Origin: Haematococcus lacustris
Taxonomy: Eukaryota; Chlorophyta; Chlorophyceae; Chlamydomonadales; Haematococcaceae
DNA: 64,000 nucleotides
Reading direction: 5' to 3'
NCBI GenBank assembly: GCA_030144725.1
Contig: JASKMD010000017.1
Location: 1,880,231-1,944,230, forward strand
Below, piece by piece: positions 1 to 9,937 of the stretch. The notes beneath the pieces are model-generated. The model worked only from the letters and a program-made list of their open reading frames with translations, did not search any database and was not told where the DNA came from. Every line of letters starts with the position of its first letter. Position 1 is the first letter of the stretch. The position numbers and the translations under genes were made by a program.

Positions 1-905
1 GCCCTGCACTGACCTGGGGGCCAGCAGCAGGAGGGCAAGCCAGCCCTGCCCCTGCCCTCATCAGGGGGCCAGCAGCAGGAGCAGCAGGGCAGGCCAGCCC
101 TGCCCTGACTTGGGGGCCAGCAGCAGGAGGGGGGCAGGCCAGCCCTGCCCTCACCTGGGGGCCAGCAGCAGGAGGGCAGGCCAGCCCTGCCCTCCCCCTG
201 GGGCCAGCAGCAGCAGGGGGGCAGGCCAGCCCTGCCCTCACCTGGGGGCCAGCAGCAGGAGGGCAGGCCAGCCCTGCCCCTGCCTTCGCCAGGGGGCCAG
301 CAGCAGCAGCAGCAGCAGGGGGGCAGGCCAGCCCTGCCCTCACCTGGGGGCCAGCAGCAGGAGGGCAGGCCAGCCCTGCCCCTGCCTTCGCCAGGGGGCC
401 AGCAGCAGCAGCAGCAGGGGGGCAGGTCAGCCCTGCACTGACCTGGGGGCCAGCAGCAGGAGGGCAAGCCAGCCCTGCTCCTGCCCTCATCAGGGGGCCA
501 GCAGCAGGAGCAGCAGGGCAGGCCAGCCCTGCCCTGACTTGGGGGCCAGCAGCAGGAGGGGGGCAGGCCAGCCCTGCCCTCACCTGGGGGCCAGCAGCAG
601 GAGGGCAGGCCAGCCCTGCCCTCCTCTTGGGGCCAGCAGCAGCAGGGGGGCAGGCCAGCCCTGCCCTCACCTGGGGGCCAGCAGCAGGAGTGCAGGCCAG
701 CCCTGCCCCTGCCTTCGCCAGGGGGCCAGCAGCAGCAGCAGCAGCAGGGGGGCAGGCCAGCCCTGCCCTCACCTGGGGGCCAGCAGCAGGAGGGCAGGCC
801 AGCCCTGCCCCTGCCTTCGCCAGGGGGGCAGCAGCAGCAGCAGGGCAGGCCAGCCCTACCCTCACCTGGGAGGCAGCAGCAGCAGGGCAGGCCCTTCCCA
901 TATCC
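1..905. repeat. GC-rich satellite with higher-order structure
   Basis: Short units built around GGGGCCAGCAGCAGGAGGG and GGCCAGCCCTGCCCT alternate through the whole stretch. A larger period is visible: the sequence beginning GCCCTGCACTGACCTGGG at position 1 recurs at about 430, so about 430 bp of sub-units is itself duplicated. Open frames through it on either strand are products of the repeat and are not called as genes. Confidence 0.85.
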
Positions 906-908
906 CCC

Positions 909-2564
909 ATGCCATACTCGGTGCAATCTCTACAACAGTGGGGTACTGCCAGCGAGATCATAGCTCTGTGGGAGTCTGGTAGGGGGGGGGGCCCTAGCTT
1001 GCGATCTTTGGAGGGAGGGGAAGGGGGGAAGCAGTGGCGCGCCAACAGAGGGGTTGAAGGAAGGCAGGTGGGGAAGAGGGTCAGCGAGATCAAGCAGATA
1101 GTCTTGCTGATTGAGTGGTATCTCAGAACCAGGTTTCCTAACATTAGTAGGAGTGTAGCACTGCAACATTTGGACAGAAATACAAGACATATCAAAGCTT
1201 GGAGTGGCCTTTTAAGATGGCTGCAACGTGAGAAAAACCCAGCAGCAGCAGGCCAGCAGCACTTGGAGGCTGCAGCAGCTGGCCAGCAGCACCAGCAGGC
1301 TGCAGCTGCAGGCCAGCAGCACCTGGAGGCTGTAGCTGCAGGCCAGCAGCACCAGCAGGCTGCAGCTGCAGGCCAGCAGCACCTGGAGGCTGCAGCTGCA
1401 GGCCAGCAGCACCAGCAGGCTGCAGCAGCAGGCCAGCAACACCTGGAGGCTGCAGCAGCTAGCCAGCAGCACCAGCAGGCTGCAGCTGCAGGCCAGCAGC
1501 ACCTGGGGATTGCAGCAGCAGGCCAGCAGCACCAGCAGGCTGCAGCAGCAGGCCAGCAGCACCTGCAGGCTGCAGCTGCAGGCCAGCAGCACCTGGAGGC
1601 TGCAGCAGCAGGCCAGCAGCACCTGGAGGCTGCAGCAGCAGGCCAGCAGCACCTGCAGGCTGCAGCTGCAGGCCAGCAGCACCTGGAGGCTGCAGCTGCA
1701 GGCCAGCAGCACCAGCAGGCTGCAGCAGCAGGCCAGCAGCACCTGGAGGCTGCAGCAGCTAGCCAGCAGCACCTGGAGGCTGCAGCTGCAGGCCAGCAGC
1801 ACCTGGAGGCTGCAGCTGCAGGCCAGCAGCACCTGGAGGCTGCAGCAGCTAGCCAGCAGCACCAGCAGGCTGCAGCAGCAGGCCAGCAGCACCTGCAGGC
1901 TGCAGCTGCAGACCAGCAGCACTTGGAGGCTGCAGCTGCAGGCCAGCAGCACCTGCAGGCTGCAGCTGCAGGCCAGCAGCACCAGCAGGCTGCAGCAGCA
2001 GGCCAGCAGCACCTGCAGGCTGCAGCTGCAGGCCAGCAGCACCTGCAGGCTGCAGCTGCAGGCCAGCAGCACCTGGAGGCTGCAGCTGCAGGCCAGCAGC
2101 ACCTGGAGGCTGCAGCTGCAGGCCAGCAACACCTGGGGATTGCAGCAGCAGGCCAGCAGCACCAGCAGGCTGCAGCTGCAGGCCAGGGAGCATGTCAGCA
2201 ACACTTGCAGATTTGTACCCCCACTAAAGGGTCTCAGCAGCAGGTATTCTCAGCTTTGGCCAAGGTCCTAGCTGCAACAAGCCGGGGGATATCAGTTAGT
2301 GCTCTAGCAGCCGCCCTAGCAGCAGCAGCAAAGGGGCCAAGCCCGTCCACCTCCCCTACTGAGGCACCAAGGAGGAGTCAGCTCAGGCGTTCCCAACTAC
2401 CTGAAAACCACCCCCCTGTGATACGAAGCCCGTATCTCCGCAGCCACTCAGTCAAAAATATATGTAAACAGTGCTTTGAACAGAGGAGAGTCATATCTAC
2501 GAAATGGCAGACGCAGCAAAAACTATCTCGCTCTCAGCGGTGCTCAGTGCCTGTCCAAAGATAA
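909..2564 (+). CDS. GCR1_C-like domain protein with long Ala/Gln/His repeat tract
   Basis: The open frame runs in from the upstream satellite; the first ATG after the repeat is at 909, giving about 551 residues. Residues about 3-110 (roughly 914-1240) read like a GCR1_C DNA-binding domain: YSVQSLQQW, GGPSLRSLE, KQWR, a basic stretch, then SVALQHLD and LLRWLQ. This domain is known from fungal transcription activators and from crypton-type mobile elements. Next come about 32 copies of a 10-residue unit (AAAAGQQHLE/HQQ types) encoded by a 30-bp minisatellite. The C-terminus is basic and Ser/Pro-rich and overlaps the convergent coiled-coil ORF by 21 bp. Known: GCR1_C is a protein-DNA module. Inferred: mobile-element or regulator origin. 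An intron could remove the repeat tract. Confidence 0.45.
   Translation: MPYSVQSLQQWGTASEIIALWESGRGGGPSLRSLEGGEGGKQWRANRGVEGRQVGKRVSEIKQIVLLIEWYLRTRFPNISRSVALQHLDRNTRHIKAWSGLLRWLQREKNPAAAGQQHLEAAAAGQQHQQAAAAGQQHLEAVAAGQQHQQAAAAGQQHLEAAAAGQQHQQAAAAGQQHLEAAAASQQHQQAAAAGQQHLGIAAAGQQHQQAAAAGQQHLQAAAAGQQHLEAAAAGQQHLEAAAAGQQHLQAAAAGQQHLEAAAAGQQHQQAAAAGQQHLEAAAASQQHLEAAAAGQQHLEAAAAGQQHLEAAAASQQHQQAAAAGQQHLQAAAADQQHLEAAAAGQQHLQAAAAGQQHQQAAAAGQQHLQAAAAGQQHLQAAAAGQQHLEAAAAGQQHLEAAAAGQQHLGIAAAGQQHQQAAAAGQGACQQHLQICTPTKGSQQQVFSALAKVLAATSRGISVSALAAALAAAAKGPSPSTSPTEAPRRSQLRRSQLPENHPPVIRSPYLRSHSVKNICKQCFEQRRVISTKWQTQQKLSRSQRCSVPVQR
1237..2190 (+). repeat. 30-bp coding minisatellite, about 32 units
   Basis: Units of 30 bp (core GCAGGCCAGCAGCACCTGG followed by AGGCTGCAGCT) repeat head to tail with no indels, so the frame is kept across the array. 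Variation is mostly at two sites: GGAG, GCAG or CAGCAG after the ACCT block, and GCAGCA versus GCAGCTGCA. On the plus strand it encodes the ten-residue unit; minus-strand frames give Leu/Cys/Ser strings that look like shadows. Confidence 0.9.
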
Positions 2565-4067
2565 GCATTTGAATTCATGCGATTTCGCCACATGCGAGGC
2601 GCGCCGCACTAGCACGCTTCGCCACGCTGTTGTGAGTGGCACCTGCAACACGCAGCAGCAGTCGGAAAATGTTTTGCTTTTGGCATGTGGACGCGACGAC
2701 GGCAGTCGTGACGACTGGATACCACTATGAGCCTTTGGAGCTGCTGCTGGCGCTAGTGCATTACCGGCTGCTCTACTACGCTTAAACAAGGTGCTAGGTG
2801 CAGTACGTGGTGTTGTCTCACCTTGCTTTGCTGCCCTCGACTTGTTAGCTGCAGGTGCCCCACGCTTACGGGACGTGCTTGCCGCTGCCAGCTGTTGCTG
2901 CTGCTGAGGGGGTGCACCAGCAGGCTCAGCCAGCTCAGGGGTGGTGCCTGCAGGTGTCAGCTGCTGCTGAGGGGGCGCAGCTGCGGCAAGCTTCCCACGG
3001 ATGTGGGTGCACACGTGGCTCAGTAGCTTGGGTACCCTCCAGCTCGTGTGTACCTCCTGCTTGTGAAACTGGAGGTATGACTGAAGCTGCTTTCCTGTCA
3101 TCTTCATTGCCTCCTCAACAGTTGTGTGGCCATAATCATGCCCCCCCAAGGCAAGGGCATGGGACCCCCTTCCACTCTCTCCCAGCCCCTTCCACTGCCA
3201 CCACTTCCACCCCCTTCCACTCTCTCCCAGCCCCTTCCCACCCACGCCACCCTGCCTTCCCCTTTGCATCTTACCAAGAGTCTTGCGCCGCATGTAGGTG
3301 GACACGATGTGGAATTCACGCCCAACTGTGGATGTCTTGCCTGGCCTGTGTGGGTTGGGGAGGACGCACTGCTCAGAGACGAAGAACTGCCGGCACTTGG
3401 AGAGGGCACGGCGGCTGACACCGGTCTCTAGATGCAACCTGACGGTGCTCAAGCAGTGGTGAGCATTGTAGGGTGCAGTCCGGGCAGCTGGCCTCCCCAC
3501 AGGGCTCTCTTGAGTTGGAATGAAGATGTCAGTTGGTGAGGGTGCTGGGCTGAGCTGCTCTGCCATGCTGCCCATGGGCCGGCCATGGCTATCGAGCCTT
3601 CCGTAGCCAGCCTCTGCACACCGCCTCAACACCTCCACTGAGACGGGGTGTTGCTCCAAAACCAGCAGCTGCTGCCTCTGCTTGAAGGTGAGTGGGGAGC
3701 GGTGGGGGCGGTGTTTGTTCCGGTAGATATGCACCTGACCCTGGAGGCGGTGTCGAGCAGCCCGTAGGGAGTGATTGGTAGCTGCCGCTCTGGATGCCAC
3801 CTGCTGCAAAGCCGTGTGCTCACCCTGCAGGCTTTGGTGTGCTGCCTGCAGGTCGTCTAGGTCGCCCTGCAACCCATCCACTGTGCCCGTAAGGGACTGC
3901 TCCACATCCCTCAACCGCTGCACCTCAGCCTGCAGATCACGGTTTGTCGCTTGTGCCGTACAAGCTGCAGCCTTGATGTTGTTAGGGCAATGCAGATTGC
4001 CAGCCCTTGGCGACTTGTTTAGTGCATTGAGCTGGGCGCTCTTTGCCTTGCTTAATCTCTTCTTCAT
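2544..4067 (-). CDS. hypothetical protein with N-terminal coiled coil
   Basis: One open frame of 507 codons starts with a basic MKKRLSKAKS. Residues about 40-110 form heptad-rich coiled coil (LQAEVQRLRDVEQ, LQGDLDDLQAAHQSLQ). Residues about 120-280 are non-repetitive and look conserved (LTFKQRQQLLVLEQHP, YNAHHCLSTVRLHLETGVS, REFHIVSTYMRRKTLG). After MRRKTLG the DNA has a good donor, GTAAGATG at about 3272, so the Gly/Trp-rich piece after it, which contains two copies of CCACTCTCTCCCAGCCCC, may be intron. The frame then resumes with TVEEAMKMTGKQLQSYL. The C-terminal 150 residues are Ala/Pro/Gln-rich and basic. I do not recognise the family. Its position between a GCR1_C-like gene and a KDZ transposon makes a mobile-element accessory protein possible but unproven. 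Confidence 0.5.
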   Translation of the reverse strand: MKKRLSKAKSAQLNALNKSPRAGNLHCPNNIKAAACTAQATNRDLQAEVQRLRDVEQSLTGTVDGLQGDLDDLQAAHQSLQGEHTALQQVASRAAATNHSLRAARHRLQGQVHIYRNKHRPHRSPLTFKQRQQLLVLEQHPVSVEVLRRCAEAGYGRLDSHGRPMGSMAEQLSPAPSPTDIFIPTQESPVGRPAARTAPYNAHHCLSTVRLHLETGVSRRALSKCRQFFVSEQCVLPNPHRPGKTSTVGREFHIVSTYMRRKTLGKMQRGRQGGVGGKGLGESGRGWKWWQWKGLGESGRGSHALALGGHDYGHTTVEEAMKMTGKQLQSYLQFHKQEVHTSWRVPKLLSHVCTHIRGKLAAAAPPQQQLTPAGTTPELAEPAGAPPQQQQQLAAASTSRKRGAPAANKSRAAKQGETTPRTAPSTLFKRSRAAGNALAPAAAPKAHSGIQSSRLPSSRPHAKSKTFSDCCCVLQVPLTTAWRSVLVRRASHVAKSHEFKCLSLDRH

Positions 4068-4079
4068 GGTTAGGGTGGT

Positions 4080-5191
4080 CAGGGTGATGGGGGGTGAAGG
4101 ATACAGAGATGGGTGAAGGAGAGGTAGGAAGGAGATGGGTGAAGGAGAGGTAGGGGGGAGGAGGCGAGGAGAAGGAGAGGTAGGAGGGAGGAGGCTGATG
4201 GCAGGCTGGGCTGCTGGGAGGAGGGGCTACTGGGGGCTGGGCTGGGTAGACGAGGTTGGGAGATGGTGGGTTAGGCTATGTTGGTGGTGGCCATGTGGCG
4301 GAGTGGTCAGCCAAGCTCAGTCGGCTCCTCATGCACCTGTAGCCATCAGCATGTGTACCTTGTAAGGGGTCAATCTTGACACCTACAGACCCAATAATTG
4401 AGTTGCTTAGTGCCATGGACGCGTTATTGAGTATGCTACAAATAATTCGAGTGAGGCCAGGCTGTTTGTTCAATGGTTGAAAACATAAAGCGGATCATAG
4501 CTGGAGGGGGTGACTAGTCCTTACTGTGCCGCCCACCATTATAGCGATACAGCGCTGCCACACTCGAATTTGGGTTTCTTCACATCCTCGCCAAGCGGCC
4601 TGCACCATCAGGAAGCTCGCGCAGCCATGTTTGCCGGACTTCGGTGGTGTGCGCCACCGACATGTCGTGCATCGCTAACGGATAGCCAAGGACGTAGCTT
4701 ACCAGTGTAGCTAACCACGGTCTGCGATTGGGACACATTCGGGGTCACATGTGGCTGCCCGCATCGAATGACTCCGATGGCAATTCCAGTCTTACATTAA
4801 ACGCGCGTTATCGCATTGCAGCAGACGCAGCAAACGTTACATGAAATGATGGAGTAGATGGGTTGCAGTTGCATGAAGATTACCAACCCCATGTTGGGAA
4901 CGCCTGAAGTCAGCAGCCCACATTAACATATCTTCCCACTACAACAGAGGGGGTTGTTAATGCTTTCTTGGGGATGCCAGTAGCCAAGGGAGGTACGTCA
5001 GGCCTCCTCAATGGCTGCAGCCTCTTTGTCTGCATGTCAGCGGCGTGCAACAAGGCCAAACCGCCAGGGCTCCGCCACATGGACATGTGGGGGTCCTTCG
5101 AGCATCAAGACGTGTTCAATCAGGCCGCGCGTCTCCTCAACGTGCAACTGGGAAGGGTGCGCAAAGGAACACGGGTGAAGGGCGCTGTGCG
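4080..5191. other. Intergenic stretch, no supported gene
   Basis: A purine-rich block with repeated GGTAGGAGGGAGGAGG-like units lies at about 4110-4230. The rest is of ordinary composition and I see no conserved coding signal on either strand. It ends at the target-site copy of the KDZ element. Confidence 0.6.
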
Positions 5192-5199
5192 GCAACCGC
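5192..5199 (+). repeat. Target-site duplication, left copy
   Basis: GCAACCGC abuts the left terminus of the KDZ element; the identical octamer lies at 10614-10621. Confidence 0.8.
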
Positions 5200-5876
5200 C
5201 AATCAAGTCTCCCGGTAAAAGTTCCCCCTGTACGGGGGAAGTTTGTTGGCTGTAGATGGGGGAAGTTTTACATTGCCCAATCGCGCTACTCGACAAGCAC
5301 GAGCGACTAGCAACCCACACTACAGCTTGCTGGCTTCCTCCGCAGGCTTTGACGCGCAACCTCGACTGCCCAGAGGTGGTTAGGGGCGGGCGGTTACTGC
5401 CCAGCAAACGCAGCCCAACACCCGCCTGGACCGTTCTTATTTCGATGAGCTCAAGCGCGCAGCCCAAAAGGGACTTGCCAAGGGAGCGGTTACAGGGGAT
5501 GTAGACAAGGCAAGCTGCATCCCCCACAACGCAGGCTGAATCCCCCACAACACCCAAAATTAGCGACGGACACATTGCCAGACGAGAAAACCGCAGCAGG
5601 AGCAGCACCTGCGTTCGGCAGCTTTTCTGCCTTGGCATGAGCGCAGGGAGCGGTCAGATGCCGCTGCCCGTTCCAGTTCGGAGCAGCGCAAGCGGGAGTA
5701 TGTGCGCCACAGCATCAGGAGCGCTTGGCAGCTCAAATGACAGCCCTGCAGTCAGTTATTCAAACAGCTATCAGCGAGGATTGGCAGCACCATGCTTGTG
5801 CCTCTGGTGCAACTAGACTAGAAGATTCCCCCCTGAAGCCACTTCAGGTGATGCAGGTGGAGTACATCAGCATGCA
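5200..5876 (+). repeat. 677-bp terminal inverted repeat, left arm
   Basis: Reverse complement of 9938-10614. Near the tip is a small palindrome, TTCCCCCTGTACGGGGGAA, followed by a second GGGGGAAGTTT block, which may be transposase-binding sub-sites (inference). The inner third carries the transposase N-terminal coding sequence, so the right arm holds an antisense copy of it. Confidence 0.9.
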
Positions 5877-6273
5877 GGACCGATTCAAGTTGATGCTCCC
5901 TTGCGCTTCATGCAATCAGTCGATCAGTCCCAACCCTATCTCATTCTTCTGCTGGCCTAGCAGCCAGACCCACACGTGGTATGATGTGAGAGTTTTGCGC
6001 TCCTATGCTTGGATGCAAGGGTGTGGTGTCTCCATGGAAGGTCAGCCATCGCTAGTCACCTGCGCTGTAGACTGCGCCATGCGCCACCCATGCGTATCAT
6101 CAAGTGTGTTTGTGTGTGCTGTCATGTAGCCTTCCTGGAGGCCCTCAACGCCGCTCACCATCCTTTGGTCTTGTACCCACCTCAGCAGATCAGAACAGTG
6201 ACCGTCCTATCTGTGCGCTCGTCCCAGGTAAGTGGTCGCATGCATCTGCTGCCATGCAGGAAAGCTGTGCGTG

Positions 6274-6307
<34 letters not shown>

Positions 6308-7500
6308 ACGGCAATGGGTGTGTATGTGTGTGCGTGTGTGTGTGTGTGCATGCTGCAGGTGTGCCACAAGATGTGTGCATGTGGCAAGCGTGCATTGTGT
6401 TGCTGGCGATGCTTGCAACAAGCCCAGCAGCTATGCCGGTGTGGCCAAGGCCACCCGTGACCTGGAGCAGCACACAGATACCTACCTGGATCGTTCAGGG
6501 TTGGAGGGCGCAGTGCAACAGCTGCATGACAGTGGGCAACTCTGTCTGGAGCATTTGCAGCGGCCAGAGCTACAATAGAGGCAACAGGAGCTGGAGCAGA
6601 CGCAGCGGTAGTAGCAGCAAGATTGGCAGGCGGGGACAGTGAGGCACATGAACTGTGGTGAACCTCGCTGTCCTATTCCAGGCCTGAGATCAGCAACATA
6701 ACAGCCGGCCAGCCTTGTGCAGTGCGTGGTGTGGTTGGCTTTGTGTGCTGCCATGGCGTGCCGCTACTAGCGCTGTACTGCAACATGCGCACAACGGAGC
6801 AGTTTGTGTACTACCTCCTGGCATGGCATGCTGCATGCGACATGTTGCATCTCTACAATGACTTTGCCTGCCAGTTCCAGGTAGGTTGTGCGCCATGGTG
6901 CTCCTAGTCGAAGGTCAAGTCTCAAGGTGTGTGTGGCATGGCAAGGGTGCAGAGTATGCAGAGTGTTCAGGGTGAGGTGTGGCACAGTTGGTTCAGCGCG
7001 GTGTGTTGTAGGTACCGTACCCAGGTGGAGCAGCTCACCACAGTGTGCATGAGCTGGGGTTGCAACGCGAGCGTATGGGCCAGAGCGACAAGGACACGTG
7101 CGCAGGAAGCAACGCCATCAAGGCAAAGCTTAGGACAGCTCGTCAGCTTCTCAAAGAGGCAGCACTCTACCAGGCGCTAGGGAGTGGTGAGGATGCAGCA
7201 GCTGTCAGCATTATAGAGGAGCTCCAGGCCATGGTGAGGGGTGAGCCAGCTCCATGAGCTGAGGCATCCACAGAAATCCCCTACGGCAAGATGTTGCACT
7301 ATGGGCGGCAGCTGCACCATTTGCGTGTCGAGCATGGCCGGCTGCTTGTCTGGCTGCGGCACATGATTGTTGTGTGCAAGGGGGCATGCGGTGAGCCTGA
7401 GGTGCATGGCGAGGCTGAGTCAGTGCAGCTGCAGCAGTCATTGCACATAGGGCGGTTGTTCAATATCAAACAACACAGCCGCAGTACCAAGACATGTTAA
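5640..7500 (+). pseudogene. Degraded KDZ-family transposase
   Basis: Conserved KDZ blocks appear in order but in different frames. A basic N-terminus (RKREYVRHSIRSAWQLK, about 5640-5737) is followed by a one-base frame change into the frame of QSVIQTAISEDWQ. A C-x2-C motif (PCASC) follows, then SSQTHTWYDVRVLRSYAW (about 5965-6015). After a likely intron with (CAT)n and (GT)n at 6229-6358 comes AGVAKATRDLEQHTDTYL. The catalytic-region block is at 6722-6895: GVVGFVCCHGVPLLALYCNM, then LHLYNDFACQF, matching the KDZ signatures CrHG and YDiaCqf. A later exon has AIKAKLRTARQLLKEAALY (about 7115-7190). Stop codons and frame changes separate the blocks, so it is probably inactive. Family assignment is strong; exon limits are not. 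Confidence 0.75.
6282..6350. repeat. (CAT)n followed by (GT)n microsatellite
   Basis: About nine CAT/ATC triplets followed by an interrupted GT run lie between transposase blocks, in what looks like an intron (donor GTAAGTGG at about 6229, acceptor CTGCAG at about 6358). Confidence 0.85.
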
Positions 7501-7539
7501 TCAAGGCTGAGGGCATGCACATGAGCTTGGAGGGCAGGG

Positions 7540-8133
7540 GCACTTGTAACACCCTTATTATTCCCTTGTACCACTTGTAACACCCTTGTACCACTTGTAA
7601 CACCCTTGTAAATCCTTGTAACATGGTGGTCATGTAATGCTATCCAACCAACCGCTTATGTGATCCCTAACCGTTGAGAGCTGACCTAGCTATACTTCAT
7701 TCCAGAGTCACCCGGTCCCAACCTCTACATACCATGCATGTAACCAGCCGCATCCCTAGGTGCCTAGCTCCTAATTGGAGTAGAAGCTCTTTATTAACAA
7801 TAGACAAGGCTGGACATAGGTTAGACAAGGATAGACAAGGCTATCCAAGCCAAATAATAATGGCCGTGCTCAAGTTCAAAACCTGTAGCCTAAACACTAT
7901 TAGCACCGCCTTGCCTCCTAGGCTTGATCCCTAGCTAGCCCAGCCCTAACCTATCACTGCTAACCTATCACTGCCAGGCCAGCCCATCCCATCCCTAGCC
8001 AGCCAGCCAGCCCATCCCATCCCATCCCTAGCCAGCCCATCCCATCCCATCCCTAGCCAGCCCATCCCATCCCATCCCTAGCTAGCCCAGCCCATCCCAT
8101 CCCTAGCTAGCCCAGCCCAGCCCATCCTAACCT
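7540..8133. repeat. Tandem short repeats inside the KDZ element
   Basis: CACTTGTAACACCCTTGTA units are repeated at 7549-7620. Period-5 and longer units of CCCATCCCATCCCTAGCCAG are repeated at about 7980-8125. No coding signal. Confidence 0.8.
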
Positions 8134-8487
8134 ATCACTGCCAGGCCTGCACTTGCTAAGCATGACCGTGATGCATACATGCATAGGGGGTATGTAGCAA
8201 GTGGCTAGCACGTTTGCAACATTAGCGCATCACCGCGTGGTGGTGTTGTCCATACAAGGGGCATGTGGCGCACCATACCCTAGCATGTGGCTGGATCTGG
8301 TGAGCCTCCACTATAGGTACCATCCGTAGTCAGGCCAGCTGTGACACATTGGGTGTGGATCACTGCCAGGCCTGCACTTGCTAAGCATGACCGTGATGCA
8401 TACATGCAAAGGGGGTATGTAGCAGGTGGCTACCATGTTTGCAGCATTAGCGCATCACCGCGTGGTGGTGTTGTCCATACAAGGGGC
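8134..8487 (+). repeat. Direct duplication of a 129-bp unit
   Basis: About 129 bp starting ATCACTGCCAGGCCTGCA at 8134-8262 recurs at 8359-8487 (offset 225 bp) with a few substitutions. Each copy ends TTGTCCATACAAGGGG. The 96 bp between copies is unique. Confidence 0.85.
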
Positions 8488-8899
8488 GTAGGTATCATTT
8501 GAGAAGAGGATACACGGCTAATGACCTCCACCGTTTTCTTCATGACATCTTACAGCTTACAAATCACGTTGTGTGGCATGGAATTGAACAGGCGCACAGG
8601 ACAGCCTTTTGAAAGCTTTTGTACCATGCAACATTCTTCTCTGATGGGCTCAAAGTTGCTGCTAATTGCTAATACAAGACTGCACTGCCACACACCTACA
8701 GCCTGCTGTTGCTGTCCATACACTGCTCATGCACTACAGCCTGCTGCACTTGCTGCTGATCATGCACCGCAACACACCTACAACCTGCTGCTGCTCATGC
8801 TCTGCAGCACATGCACTGCAGCCTGCTGTTGCTGCTCATCCACTGCAGCACACCTGCTACCTGCAGCATGCACTGCCACACACCTACAGGCAGGGCAGG

Positions 8900-9190
8900 G
8901 CAAGTCAGGTCAGGTCAGGTCAGGGAGGGGCAACGCAAGGCTGGGAGGGGGTGGGGCAGGGCTGGGAGGGGGTGGGGTGGGGCGGGGCTGGGAGGGGGTG
9001 GGGCAGGGCTGGGAGGGGGTGGGGTGGGGCGGGGCGGGGCTGGGAGGGGGTGGGGTGGGGCGGGGCTGGGAGGGGGTGGGGTGGGGCGGGGCTGGGATGG
9101 GGTGGGGCAGGGCTGGGATGGGGTGGGGCAGGGCTGGGAGGGGGTGGGGCAGGGCTGGGAGGGGGTGGGGCAGGGCAGGGATGGGGTGGC
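8900..9190 (+). repeat. G-rich minisatellite
   Basis: Units of GGGCTGGGAGGGGGTGGGG with CAGGG or CGGGG spacers are repeated about 14 times. Runs of four or more G at regular spacing give G-quadruplex potential. Open frames here are repeat artefacts. Confidence 0.85.
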
Positions 9191-9937
9191 ATGACAACAA
9201 CACCCACTGGCGGGTGACTGGGTGCACCTTGCTGTGTAGCGGCACTACAGCTGCCTCTCCAGCCAGCTGCGGCTGAGAGCTTTGCCCCCCCGGTGCCAGT
9301 CGCACTAGGGGTGGCCCCCTTGCCAGCGGCATGCCTGCTGCTGCCCTCCCCACCAGCTGCGGCACAGAGGTATAAATAGTGTCCAGCAGTTGCAATGGGG
9401 TGGGCCCCCCCGTTAGCGGCAGGTCTGTAGCTGCCTAGCCTGCCAGCTGCGGCACAGGGGTCGCCAGCAAAAGCGAGATTGGATTTCACGCCAGCAGCGT
9501 GTGTGCGACTGTCCTCGCCGCCAACAGCTGCAGCAACAGTAGCAAAGCCATTGCTGCAATAAGTTCTGCTTGCTTGCATGCTGCTCTGGCTAGGCCTGAT
9601 CGGACTTCCTAGCTGTGGACTGACTTGCTCGCTAGATAGCATCTGAGATAGCTCACCAACCCTTTTGGCAGATGGTTGCTGAGCTGGGCTGGGGCGTGGG
9701 CTGCAAAGAGAGGTGCACAGGGGGAGACAACTGTATGCACACAAGCATCAAATCACACAACAGTCATGCAGCCAGCAGTCATGCAAAGATCAGATTCAAG
9801 ATCATGCAAGCCACCAGTCATGCAAGCCATGATCATGCAAGATAGCTGGTCGCTTCCAAGGATTAGACACAGCAATTGCAACAAGTAATTTTGTGTCATC
9901 AACAACAATAGCATCAGCGCAACAACACTAGCACTAT

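Noticed and set aside
110..982. 290-codon open frame rich in Ala/Ser/Gln/Pro
   Set aside because: It is a read-through of a GC-rich satellite with no stop codons in several frames and no non-repeat domain.
1212..2204. Minus-strand Leu/Cys/Ser repeat frame, membrane-like
   Set aside because: Mirror of the plus-strand 30-bp repeat; its hydrophobicity comes from CTG/TGC triplets, with no unique sequence at either end.
5120..5638. Minus-strand 172-codon frame with a near-identical copy at 10176-10871 (+)
   Set aside because: Both lie in the inverted arms of the KDZ element; the similarity is explained by the repeat, and the transposase is read in the other direction.
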